Shown: positions 46,206 to 56,109 of the stretch, one piece after another
Layout of the letters: every line of letters starts with the position of its first letter
How positions within the stretch are numbered: the stretch's first letter is position 1
Source: Doris montereyensis
Taxonomy: Eukaryota; Mollusca; Gastropoda; Nudibranchia; Dorididae
Direction: 5' to 3'
Assembly: GCA_037039925.1 (NCBI GenBank)
Contig: JAXRKP010000976.1
Span: forward strand, 56,001-120,000
DNA: 64,000 bases
Notes under the pieces: generated by a model
What the model was told of the DNA's origin: nothing
Database searches by the model: none
What the model saw: only the letters and a program-made list of their open reading frames with translations
Position numbers and translations under genes: made by a program

Positions 46206-46483
46206 GAAAAAACTCCAAGTTAGCAACATACCTGGTCCTACACAATTTGCCAAGAGTTTGTGTAAAGAAAATGAATGCATGAAGTTGAAGGATAAATCCA
46301 ATTAATTCCACACATGGATATTTCAGTTTTCCCCTGTCCACCGCATCCAGGAATTGTTTACAGTCATCAACAAATGAATCTTTATCTCCAACAAGTGCAT
46401 TGTCCTTTGAGGCAAGAAATCCAGCAATATAAAAAAGATCTAACTTATCATCATGGGAAATGCCTACGACTAAGTCAGGAATT

Positions 46484-46732
46484 TCACTTATGAGGAAGCA
46501 CCTCAGCTTCATTAAAAACGAATTCAGCAGTACACACATCACACGTATGCAGGTTTGCCTTGGAACAATGATGAATGTCACAATACTGAAGCATGAGCCT
46601 TGCTCGGTCAATGTTATGTGTAACAAAAACATCACGTGTTGAAATGTAGTAATTGCAGCCTGCGGACATTCGGAAGTGTCCAAAATGCTTCTCTAGGTCA
46701 CCTTGCTGAAAGAACTCGAGGCAAATATACAC
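46484..46732 (-). pseudogene. P-element transposase C-terminal fragment
   Basis: 82 codons: LEFFQQGDLEKHFGHFRMSA then GCNYYISTRDVF. The E(x)FG..R...G.NYYIS block is diagnostic of P/THAP9 transposases. The following CDIHHCSKANLHTCDVC segment is less conserved. The IAGFLAS piece is in a different frame just downstream. Confidence 0.8.
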
Positions 46733-47045
46733 GTGTTGGTAGGCTGAGTTGGTTTCAGCAAGTACCTGGATAAATCAAAGAAACAGTTATATGTCCAACT
46801 CAGAGCAGCTGAAGTGTCCAAAGTAAGTGATTTCATACGTATTCCTCTCTGAGGTCTGGAGCACAGTATGATCTGCTCATTGTTGAAGGATGTAAGGTAA
46901 GACCTATGTGCGACGGTTCTGTGCTGTCAATCGCCAGCCTGTGTTGATCGTTCAAACGATGAACTGTAAATTTGCTTTTACAGTTGAAAAGCTTCCAAAG
47001 CTTAAGCACTTGTGAGACATAGTGCAGTGTCTGTCGCCCCTTTAA

Positions 47046-47472
47046 AACTTTGAGTTGCCTCGAATGTTCCGAGTCCGAGGGCTCCCACCGTCTGGTCACA
47101 GAAAACATCCAAAACTTTGAGTTGCCTTTAATGTTCCGAGGGCTCCCACCGTCTGGTCACAGAAAACATCCAGTACTTTGAGTTGCCTTTGATGTTCTGA
47201 TTGCTCCCACTGTCTGGTCACAGAAAACATCCAAAACTTTGAGTTGCCTTTAATGTTCTGATTGCTCCACTGTCTGGTCACAGGGCATCCAAAACTTTGA
47301 GTTGCCTTTAATGTTCCGAGGGCTCCCACTGTCTGGTCACAGAAAACATCCAAAACTTTGAGTTGCCTTTAATGTTCCGAGGGCTCCCACTGTCTGGTCA
47401 CAGAAAACATCCAAAACTTTGAGTTGCCTTTAATGTTCCGAGGGCTCCCACTGTCTGGTCACAGAAAACATC
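47046..47472. repeat. 61-bp minisatellite inside the P-type transposase
   Basis: Seven units of AAAACTTTGAGTTGCCTTTA then ATGTTCCGAGGGCTCCCAC and TGTCTGGTCACAGAAAACATCC. It sits between the PVHLLKNIRNN block and the LKLWKLFN block, where the family has one VFS-type segment. Since 61 is not divisible by three, each unit shifts the frame. Confidence 0.95.
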
Positions 47473-47773
47473 CTGTACCAAAGAATTTTTTTTGTTTTTC
47501 AATATTGGTCGGATTCAACGGTGCCTTTATCAAGTTTGACACCGAGGCGAATGTCTCACTCTCATGGCGGTATAGAGCTTTCAAATGGTCCCAAGAAGCG
47601 AAGAGTTCCTCACCGTCACACTGAAATTTAAGGGTTCGCTTCTTCTCCGTGAGCCAGTTATTGCGAATGTTTTTCAGAAGATGAACGGGGTCATAGATAA
47701 GGAAGAGGGGCTGCTCGTTGTCACATGGAGAGTTCACCATCCAAGGCTGGTCAGGATGACTTGGAGAGAACAT
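47459..47773 (-). pseudogene. P-element transposase central fragment
   Basis: 104 codons containing MFSPSHPDQPWMVNSP, YDPVHLLKNIRNNWL, WDHLKALYRHESE and LIKAPLNPTNIEKQ. The D-P-x-H-L-x-K-x-(I/L)RN motif is a hallmark of P and THAP9 transposases. The preceding ICDNNRVNQATSK is in the same frame upstream, to about 47830. The frame ends as it enters the 61-bp array. Confidence 0.82.
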
Positions 47774-48289
47774 CTTGGATGTGGCTTGGTTGACTCTGTT
47801 ATTGTCGCAGATGACACCAATAGCTTATCCCCACCTAAACATCTTAGTTTTTTCCTTTGGAATAAAGCAGGCTATGACAGATTAAAAGAAAAAAAGATTG
47901 CCATCAATTTTGTTTATTGTTCAAAACTCAAATATATATATATAGAAATACAACAAATGTAGCCTACAAATAATCCTGTAGAAAAATAGTGAGCAGTTAT
48001 AAAAAGCAACTTAAAGACAATCTCCTTAATGAAAGACAATCTCCTTAATGATAATGATTGATGTAAAAACTAAACTGGCATCTCTAATAACTGGAATAAA
48101 CCTTGGATACTTAACATATTATGTATACGCTTATGATTTAATACGCTCGCTGTAAATTCATGTACACAGGATGTACAAAGGTTCCATAACCTCACATAAC
48201 AATAAACGGTGTAGCCTACAACCGCATGTATCGTTCATATGCAAGGTCTCCTAATGAATTTCATTGCACACTTGCATACAGGCATCCAT

Positions 48290-48354
48290 ACATGGTAAAA
48301 TACATGATGCATTATATATTATATAATATACATATATATATATATATATATATT

Positions 48355-48422
<68 letters not shown>

Positions 48423-48554
48423 ATTATATTATACATACATACCTCACATAGCCTATATTGTATACAAAACAAATATACCGTACAAATATAAATACCATAC
48501 ACGCATACAATACGTACATGACTTCCATACATAATACATACATTCACATATAAT

Positions 48555-48624
<70 letters not shown>

Positions 48625-48665
48625 TATATTATATGTATATTATATTTTATATATGATATACGTTA
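48290..48665. repeat. (AT)n microsatellite tracts
   Basis: Two pure TA runs (about 48330-48412 and 48558-48616) separated by 140 bp of TACATAC-rich sequence. They separate two parts of the P-type transposase reading order. Confidence 0.95.
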
Positions 48666-49146
48666 TATATGCTGTATTATAAGGTTATGTAGATAAGGAC
48701 AAAAGGGATTAGAATGCTTAGATTGCACGTAGATTTCATCCATTATCACGATGCAGCCTCTACTGTTGTCTCCCTGACCATGAAAGAATGAAGTGAAGAG
48801 TTTGTTGTCATCAAGGCTCTTCGCTGTGTTGGTCAATCCTCTGAGGACTGATTGTGAGGGCAGTTGCAAATACTCTCTTAACTTGGAGTAGAGAGCCCTG
48901 GGCGTTGAATACCAAGCAAAGACCAGACACAAGTCATTACTACTGTAAAGTTTACAGTTCTTGTAGGAATTCAAAGATGAATTTGCCGATAAATGAATTT
49001 GAAATTTTCCCCAAATAATTTTCCTTTGAGTACCGGTACCGGTATCCTTCATCAGAATTCTGTTTGGGGATATAACAAACAACTGTTTTCATGGCATCCC
49101 ACCCGTACAGAACGCCATCTTTCAAAAAGCCATGACAAACAGACAA
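48663..49146 (-). pseudogene. P-element transposase upstream fragment
   Basis: Two overlapping frames. The lower one reads AWYSTPRALYSKLREYLQLP, SQSVLRGLT and CIVIMDEIYVQ, the usual SP-x-x-Y..LR..L.LPS...LR and DEM/DEI strand of P/THAP9 transposases. The upper one (MSVCHGFLKDGVLYGWDAM) carries no recognisable motif. A frameshift lies near 48960. Confidence 0.7.
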
Positions 49147-49460
49147 ACACGTTGAAGTTCATTATAGCCCTCATATCGAATCTCTTTTATGCCATCTCCA
49201 AAATGACTGACAACCTCAAAATGCTGAGAAAAGAAAAGAAAAAAAACCCTGCTATTGTTGTTTCTGACAAGAGTTCCATCATAACACTAAAGGACTTTGT
49301 TCAATTTATCAAGAGAGTTGTCTAATGTAAATCTGTTTCTCTCAATAAAAGTTCATCTCTCTCGCTTCTCTCCCGCCTTCCTTCTTTTTCGTTTTTCTCT
49401 TATGCACACACGCAAGGACACAAAGATCATTTCGGGCATCGCAAACCCACACACCGGACG

Positions 49461-50273
49461 CTAGAATGGGAACTTGAGTTGAAGATTCTCATCCTGAATC
49501 CTTGATTCGTTTGAATTGTTCGTGGTCCTCTTCCTTGTCTGGTGAGTTCCACAACACAAAGTCTCTTTTATGCTCACTTTAGTTGGTGGCTCAATTGCAA
49601 TCTCATGAGTTACACAACACAAAGTCTCTTTTATGTTGACTCTAGTTGGTGGCTCAATTGCAATCTCATGAGTTCCACAACACAAAGTCTCTTTTATGTT
49701 GACTTTAGTTGGTGGTTTAATTGGAATCTCATGAGTTCCACAACACAAAGTCTCTTTTATGTTGACTTTAGTTGGTGGCTCAATTGCAATCTCATGAGTT
49801 CCACAACACAAATTCTCTTTTATGTTGACTTTAGTTGGTGGTTCAATTGGAATCTCATGAGTTCCACAGCACAAAGTCTCTTTTATGTTGACTTTAGTTG
49901 GTGGCTCAATTGCAATCTCATGAGTTCCACAACACAAAGTCTCTTTTATGTTAACTTTAGTTGGTGGCTCAATTGGAATCTCATGAGTTTCACAACACAA
50001 AGTCTCTTTGATGTTCACTTTAGTTGGTGGCTCAATTGGAATCTCATGAGTTACACATTTTCTTGTTCTTACATTTGGTGGAAAATGCAAAGAACATACA
50101 GTCATGTTCTCGATGATCTCTGAGAAGTCTGATTTGTTTGGTAAAGCTTTTACTTTTACCCATTTCAACGTCTCGCCCGTGTGTTTGGGAAACGTAAAGA
50201 ACGATTTCTTTACTCCACTCGTATCAATACCATAGCCACTCTTGTGGCCATACACACTGCACTTCTTACCCAT
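49461..50273 (-). CDS. THAP domain plus 63-bp in-frame repeats
   Basis: 270 codons starting at ATG 50273, chosen because MGKKCSVYG is the canonical THAP start. THAP features follow: FFTFPK near residue 25, W38 in KWVK and CSLHFPP near residue 61. The second zinc ligand, normally Cys, is His (CSVYGH instead of CSVYGC); His could still bind zinc. After about residue 75 come eight 21-aa units (THEI(P/A)IEPPTKVN then IKETLCCG), all in frame, then THQTRKRTTNNSNES and a stop. It was presumably the first exon of the P-type transposase; the downstream parts are broken. Function as a free THAP protein is possible but unproven. Confidence 0.65.
   Translation of the reverse strand: MGKKCSVYGHKSGYGIDTSGVKKSFFTFPKHTGETLKWVKVKALPNKSDFSEIIENMTVCSLHFPPNVRTRKCVTHEIPIEPPTKVNIKETLCCETHEIPIEPPTKVNIKETLCCGTHEIAIEPPTKVNIKETLCCGTHEIPIEPPTKVNIKENLCCGTHEIAIEPPTKVNIKETLCCGTHEIPIKPPTKVNIKETLCCGTHEIAIEPPTRVNIKETLCCVTHEIAIEPPTKVSIKETLCCGTHQTRKRTTNNSNESRIQDENLQLKFPF
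49543..50055. repeat. 63-bp coding minisatellite, about 8 copies
   Basis: Unit GAGTTCCACAACACAAAGTC then TCTTTTATGTTGACTTTAGT and TGGTGGCTCAATTGCAATCTCAT. Units alternate GGCTCAATTGCAATC (Ala) with GG(T/C)T(C/T)AATTGGAATC (Pro), giving a partial 126-bp dimer. It lies in the THAP ORF. Confidence 0.95.
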
Positions 50274-50675
50274 TTTGAATGTTCAATAAAATAATCATAA
50301 TAGTAATATGATAGATCTAATCTTGATTGAATTCAAATTTTACAATCCAATGAGAGTAGGCCAACTGATGATAATCACAAATAAATGATAGGTCTAATAA
50401 TAACATCCAATGAGTAACTGATGATAATCACAAATGATAATAATAACAATCCAATATGAGTCAATGAGTAACTGATGATAATCAATTTGAAAACAAGCAC
50501 ACTCAGTTCGATTTGAAAATTGACGCCGTGCTAATTACACACTACACACTACACACTGTCCATGTAGGGACAAAGACAAGCGCGAGAGGCGTTGGGACCC
50601 TCGGCCTCCGCAAAAGTTAGCCAGCCAGCCTCCGCTATTCCTTTACTGGGGTTTCCTAGGCCTACGCTTATCTGT

Positions 50676-51400
50676 GTAAACTGCTATCAAATACGGCACA
50701 CAACTGCTGTACACTGCTATCAAATACGGCACACAACTGCTGTACACTGCTATCAAATACGGCACACAACTGCTGTACACTGCTATCAAATACGGCACAC
50801 AACTGTTGTACACTGCTATCAAATACGGCACACTACTGTTGTACACTGCTATCAAATACGGCACACAACTGTTGTAAACTGCTATCAAATACGGCACACT
50901 ACTGTTGTAAACTGCTATCAAATACGGCACACTACTGTTGTAAACTGCTATCAAATACGGCACACAACTGTTGTAAACTGCTATCAAATACGGCACACAA
51001 CTGTTGTAAACTGCTATCAAATACGGCACACAACTGTTGTACACTGCTATCAAATACGGCACACAACTGTTGTAAACTGCTATCAAATACGGCACACAAC
51101 TGTTGTAAACTGCTATCAAATACGGCACACAACTGTTGTACACTGCTATCAAATACGGCACACAACTGCTGTACACTGCTATCAAATACGGCACACTACT
51201 GTTGTACACTGCTATCAAATACGGCACACAACTGTTGTAAACTGCTATCAAATACGGCACACAACTGTTGTAAACTGCTATCAAATACGGCACACAACTG
51301 TTGTACACTGCTATCAAATACGGCACACAACTGTTGTACACTGCTATCAAATACGGCACACAACTGTTGTACACTGCTATCAAATACGGCACACAACTGT
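50676..51400. repeat. 33-bp minisatellite, 22 copies
   Basis: Unit CTGCTATCAAATACGGCACA then CAACTGTTGTACA. Variants CAACTGCTG, CTACTGTTG and GTAAA/GTACA recur in runs. The 33-bp period makes open frames on both strands (RHTTVV(H/N)CYQI; LIAVYNSCVPY). I treat them as artefacts. Confidence 0.97.
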
Positions 51401-51462
51401 CTTTCACTCCAACAGCCATCCTCACAAAAACTTCCTTCCCCCCCCCCCCAGTCATCCCTTAC

Positions 51463-53293
51463 ACATCCGAAAAAATTATTTGCCTGTCTTCATGTGAAAT
51501 CTCTTTGCAACTATAATATGCAGCCTTGCAAGAACGTCGATCTTTTAATTCTTTCTCTTCTTTCATTTCTCTACGAACATCTTCCTTTCCTTGTCAAAGT
51601 AGCGTCCTATGTACGCCTTGCCATGTTTCCTGTACATCTTCCTTTCCTTGTCAAAGTAGCGTTCTATGTACGCCTTGCCATGTTTCCTGTACATCTTCCT
51701 TTCCTTGTCAAAGTAGCGTCCTATGTACGCCTTGCCATGTTTCCTGTACATCTTCCTTTCCTTGTCAAAGTAGCGTTCTATGTACGCCTTGCCATGTTTC
51801 CTGTACATCTTCCTTTCCTTGTCAAAGTAGCGTTCTATGTACGCCTTGCCATGTTTCCTGTACATCTTCCTTTCCTTGTCAAAGTAGCGTCCTATGTACG
51901 CCTTGCCATGTTTCCTGTACATCTTCTTTTCCTTGTCAAAGTACCGTCCTATGTACGCCTTGCCATGTTTCCTGTACATCTTCTTTTCCTGTTTCTTTGT
52001 CCTTTCCTAGTTGGTTTTGCCTTTCCACCATCAGCAACCTGCTCACTCTCAACTATTCCTGCTCCATCATCAGCAACCTGCTCACTCTCAATCATTCCTG
52101 CTCCATCATCAGCAACCTGCTCACTCTCAACCATTCCTGCACCATCATCAGCAACCTGCTCACTCTCAACCATTCCTGCACCATCATCAGCAACCTGCTC
52201 ACCCTCAACCACTCCTGCACCATCATCAGCAACTTGCTCACTCTCAACCATTTCTGCATCATCATTAGCAACCTGCTCACTCTCAACCATTTCTGCATCA
52301 TCATCAACAACTTGCTCACTTTTAACCATTCCTGCACCATCATTAGCAACTTGCTCACTCTCAACCATTTCTGCACCATCATCAGCAACTCGCTCACTCT
52401 CAACCATTTCTGCATCATCATCAGCAACTTGCTCACCCTCAACCATTTCTGCATCATCATCAGCAACCTGCTCACTCTCAACCATTCCTGCACCATCATC
52501 AGCAACTTGCTCACTCTCAACTATTTCTGCACCATCATTAGCAACTTGCTCACTCTCAACCATTTCTGCACCATCATCAGCAACCTGCTCACTCTCAACC
52601 ATTTCTGCATCATCATCAGCAACTTGCTCACTCTCAACGACTCCTGCACCATCATCAGCAACTTGCTCACTCTCAACCACTCCTGCACCATCATCAGCAA
52701 CCTGCTCACTTTCAACTATTTCTGCACCATCATCAGCAACCTGCTCACTCTCAATCACTCCTGCACCATCATCAGCAACTTGCTCACTCTCAACCATTTC
52801 TGCATCATCATCAGCAACTTGCTCACTCTCAACCATTTCTGCATCATCATCAGCAACTTGCTGACTCTCAACCATTTCTGCATCATCATCAGCAACCTGC
52901 TCACTCTCAACCACTCTTTCACCATCATCAGCAACCTGCTCACTCTCAACCACACCTGCACCATCATCAGCAACCTGCTCACTCTCAACCACTCCTGCAC
53001 CATCATCAACAGTTCCATACAGACCTGCTTCCTCATTTTCGACCATTCCCGTATCATCGTCAAAATGGCTGAGAACAAAGTTCACCCCTTCTAAAAAGGA
53101 GCTGACATCCGGCAGAAAGTCAGAGAGGCGTTCCGAGACAGAAAATGACATGTCAGCGTCTTCAGGTACATAAATCAAATTACTGGCACTAATGTCCAGG
53201 GTTGACACATCGTCATCTTAAGTCCTTGCCGTGTGAGTGTTCAGCTCCAACATCATTTTCCCTCTGCTGTAAGGAAGCATGATTTCAGACACC
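51463..53293 (-). CDS. Unrecognised ORF with acidic and basic repeat blocks
   Basis: Minus-strand candidate exon from an acceptor-like tgcag|GTGTCTG (53293) to a donor-like GATGT|GTAAGG (51463). It reads VSEIMLPYSRGKMMLELN, then an in-frame TAA at 53218-53220. It reopens as STLDISASNLIYVPEDADMS (first ATG 53151), with about 25 acidic 13-residue repeats (DDGAGMVESEQVA), then KAKPTRKGQRNRKR. One frame over it continues with seven basic 19-residue repeats (MYRKHGKAYIGRYFDKERK), and further on CKEISHEDRQIIFSDV. The order basic RKxGKAY segment, then C...CKEIS.E.RQ.IF, recalls a family of uncharacterised invertebrate proteins, but this is inference. The stop and the frameshift near 51985 suggest decay or assembly indels. 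Confidence 0.35.
51578..51985. repeat. 57-bp minisatellite, 7 copies
   Basis: Unit CTTCCTTTCCTTGTCAAAGT then AGCGTCCTATGTACGCCTTG and CCATGTTTCCTGTACAT. Minus strand encodes 19 residues per unit (MYRKHGKAYIGRYFDKERK) with I-G/I-E alternation. Confidence 0.95.
52025..53010. repeat. 39-bp minisatellite, about 25 copies
   Basis: Unit GCACCATCATCAGCAACCTG then CTCACTCTCAACCATTCCT. Minus strand encodes 13 residues per unit. The commonest change (CAACCTG/CAACTTG) is synonymous on the minus strand (Gln CAG/CAA). GGT/GAT and GGA/GAA changes make Gly-to-acid replacements that travel together (DDGAG and DDDAE units). Confidence 0.96.
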
Positions 53294-53840
53294 TGCAAAG
53301 ACATACAGAACAGATGAATGTGTTTTGCATGGACAGATGATTACATTAGATCAGTACATACAACTGAACGTGCCTCAGCAGTCACCTCCTCGTAACAATA
53401 ACGGTCAGTCGCATGCGATACCGATGGGTTTTACCTCAATATTTGAACTGCCCATAGTGGCTGCCTTGAAGCGCCGGAGCCAGGCAAAGCAGCCCCCAGT
53501 ATACCGATTTAAAGTCTTTCTTCCAGCATCTTATTATTAGGATCATTCATTAGCAAAACACAGGCAAAAATCACCTTACTCCGCTGGACCCCAAAGCTTA
53601 GTACCTAAGTCTGGTACAAATCGTTTAACGCCGTGTGGGCCCCAACAGGTGCACAGAGGAAACCAGTTCAAAGAAGCACAAAGCAGCTAACTCGACAGCA
53701 AGTTGTTTAAATGAATTTAGTTCTACTATCAAAATGACATCTAGCTTACAAAACAACACATCACAATTCTATAATTATTCAGCTGAAGAACAGTAAAACA
53801 AATCATTGACTCACCTCTCTCGTGCTTGTGTTGCGGGGTC

Positions 53841-54048
53841 TTCTTTGGTCGTCCAAAATCAAGGCCAACGTGATCTCTCGTCGATTCACCCGAAAGGGAG
53901 TTAGGGAAGTTGTGCCCGTGGTGTTAGAGAGTGGCCGGAATGTGTTCTTTGATCGTCCAAAATGAAGGCCAACGTGATCTCTCGTCGATTCACCCGAAAG
54001 GGAGTTAGGGAAGTTGTGCCCGTGGTGTTAGAGAGTGGCCGGAATGTG
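53841..54048. repeat. 104-bp tandem duplication
   Basis: TTCTTTGGTCGTCCAAAATC...GTGGCCGGAATGTG occurs twice in tandem with two base differences. Confidence 0.92.
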
Positions 54049-54156
54049 ACGTTTTGATCACATGATTATTTGACTGATTCCATTGGTTTGATGGCCTAGA
54101 TATTTATAGACATGGTGTGTGATGTTATCATGAGCTATTTTAAGCTGTAAAAGCCT

Positions 54157-54530
54157 TCACGGAAATTCCTGCTCAAAAGTTGCTGCGGTACTGTATACTC
54201 CGAATGGAGCAACGAAGTTGCTGTTGAAGTTGTTCTTACTCTTACACTCAAACTTTTGACTGCCCCTAGTGAACCTGACGCTGACCATCTTATCCAAATA
54301 TGGCCTCAGTTCCAATTTCCTGATGAAATGTTGGCTGAGGCCGGATTTCCACTGGCGGAGTGCTAGAGCATCATCACTAGTGCCCATCTCAAGAGGCTCA
54401 CACTTTGCCTTTTTGATGCAAGAGATGAAATCATCCAAGTCGTACACTTTCCGATCCCAAGAGATTTTATGTGCTTCTCAATTTCTTTGTGCGTTGCATC
54501 AGCCGACATGAATTGCAGTAACGTGTCTTT
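54157..54530 (-). pseudogene. Unrecognised coding remnant
   Basis: Minus-strand frames give MSADATHKEIEKHIKSLG (about 54510-54457), then one base over VYDLDDFISCIKKAKCEPL, EMGTSDDALALRQWKSGLSQ and HFIRKLELRPYLDKM (54447-54157). Composition is protein-like and the two pieces join with a single frameshift. I do not recognise the family. A similar stretch to its 5' end (TGCTTCTCAATTTCTTTGTG then C(G/T)TTGC(A/G)TCAGCCGACA) occurs at 60053-60095, so it probably belongs to a dispersed element. Confidence 0.4.
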
Positions 54531-54938
54531 TTCCAGATCCAAGTTCTACCAATGTTTGGTTGAAAACTGCAAGTCTTCTAGTAAACATGGCAGCCTTGAA
54601 ACAGTCCATCCGAGGCTATATGTTTGAAAGCTGCGAAAATCATTCTTTATTGTATTTAATGTTTGAGGGAGATAGTTGTTTGCTCCTGACTGCATTGTAG
54701 ATTTTGGTACCAAACACCACAAACACGGATCCCTGAGAAAAAAAAAAGTACTACCTTCTTTCCCTATCATTCTAAAGTTGACAAACTGTGAATGTTGTTC
54801 TATAACTGTGACATACAGATTTTCAAATTTTCGTGTGTGTCTTTGACGTTGGCCATGGTAATGAGAAATGTATTGGGTTTTGATGCCTTAGCAATTTGCA
54901 TTGTAAATTTCAAACTTTGTTTTCCATCATGGTTCTTC
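54531..54938. other. Weak coding-like sequence, unassigned
   Basis: A minus-strand frame at 54770-54546 (FFFLRDPCLWCLVPK, NYLPQTLNTIKND) is open for 74 codons and may continue the same unknown element. Nothing else recognised. Confidence 0.25.
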
Positions 54939-56108
54939 GTGCTCACATGGCATGTGTAGCCCCACTTCCTTTAGAAAACATCTCTGAGTGCTTACATGGC
55001 ATGTGTAGCCCCACTTCCTTTAGAAAACATCTCTGAGTGCTTACATGGCATGTGTAGCCCCACTTCCTTTAGAAAACGTCTCTGAGTGCTTACATGGCAT
55101 GTGTAGCCCCACTTCCTTTAGAAAACGTCTCTGAGTGCTTACATGGCATGTGTAGCCCCACTTCCTTTAGAAAACATCTCTGAGTGCTCACATGGCATGT
55201 GTAGCCCCACTTCCTTTAGAAAACATCTCTGAGTGCTTACATGGCATGTGTAGCCCCACTTCCTTTAGAAAACGTCTCTGAGTGCTTACATGGCATGTGT
55301 AGCCCCACTTCCTTTAGAAAACGTCTCTGAGTGCTTACATGGCATGTGTAGCCCCACTTCCTTTAGAAAACGTCTCTGAGTGCTCACATGGCATGTGTAG
55401 CCCCACTTCCTTTAGAAAACGTCTCTGAGTGCTCACATGGCATGTGTAGCCCCACTTCCTTTAGAAAACGTCTCTGAGTGCTCACATGGCATGTGTAGCC
55501 CCACTTCCTTTAGAAAACGTCTCTGAGTGCTCACATGGCATGTGTAGCTCGGGCATTTGTAGCCCCGCTTCCTTTAGAAAACATCTCTGAGTGCTCACAT
55601 GGCATGTGTAGCCCGGGTATGTGTAGCCCCACTTCCTTTAGAAAACATCTCTGAGTGCTCACATGGCATGTGTAGCCCGGGTATGTGTAGCCCCACTTCC
55701 TTTAGAAAACGTCTCTGAGTGCTTACATGGCATGTGTAGCCCCACTTCCTTTAGAAAACGTCTCTGAGTGCTCACATGGCATGTGTAGCCCCACTTCCTT
55801 TAGAAAACGTCTCTGAGTGCTCACATGGCATGTGTAGCCCCACTTCCTTTAGAAAACATCTCTGAGTGCTTACATGGCATGTGTAGCCCCACTTCCTTTA
55901 GAAAACGTCTCTGAGTGCTCACATGGTATGTGTAGCCCCACTTCCTTTAGAAAACATCTCTGAGTGCTCACATGGTATGTGTAGCCCCACTTCCTTTAGA
56001 AAACATCTCTGAGTGCTCACATGGTATGTGTAGCCCCACTTCCTTTAGAAAACGTCTCTGAGTGCTCACATGGCATGTGTAGCCCGGGCATGTAGCCCCA
56101 CTTCCTTA
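54939..56108. repeat. 49-bp minisatellite, left part, about 23 copies
   Basis: Unit TGCTCACATGGCATGTGTAG then CCCCACTTCCTTTAGAAAAC and GTCTCTGAG. Variants TGCTTACATGG, GGTATG, AACATCTC and an extra (C)GGGTATGTGTAG block recur. The piggyBac element interrupts this array. Confidence 0.97.
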
Positions 56109-56109
56109 T

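Larger units (their letters stand above)
46206..50273 (-). mobile_element. THAP/P-element-type transposon relic
   Basis: Minus-strand fragments follow the order of P-element/THAP9-like transposases. They are a THAP zinc finger (50273-50060), an LPSQSVLRGL motif with a VIMDEIYVQ catalytic-region strand (48880-48700), ICDNNRVNQ and DPVHLLKNIRNNWL (47820-47660), a middle region LKLWKLFNCKSKFTVHRLN (47040-46930), then LEKHFGHFRMSAGCNYYIST (46700-46640) and a C-terminal LFYIAGFLAS (46440-46400). Three repeat tracts have grown inside: a 63-bp array after the THAP domain, AT-rich dinucleotide tracts near 48300-48660 and a 61-bp array at 47046-47472. Multiple frameshifts make it inactive. Terminal inverted repeats not found. 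Confidence 0.82.

Noticed and set aside
45160..46305. Secreted repeat protein starting MAVALFVFSMLVISLLLMQ
   Set aside because: The hydrophobic start is tempting as a signal peptide, but it runs straight into the 22-bp array, where all three frames are open. No intron or non-repeat domain follows.
48226..48547. Tyr-Ile repeat ORFs
   Set aside because: (AT)n microsatellite.
50592..51497. 301-codon ORF with RHTTVVHCYQI repeats
   Set aside because: 33-bp array artefact; an equally long minus-strand ORF covers the same bases.
51526..53094. 456- and 522-codon plus-strand ORFs
   Set aside because: Antisense shadows of the 57-bp and 39-bp arrays. The minus strand has the splice-like borders and the unique acidic and basic flanks.
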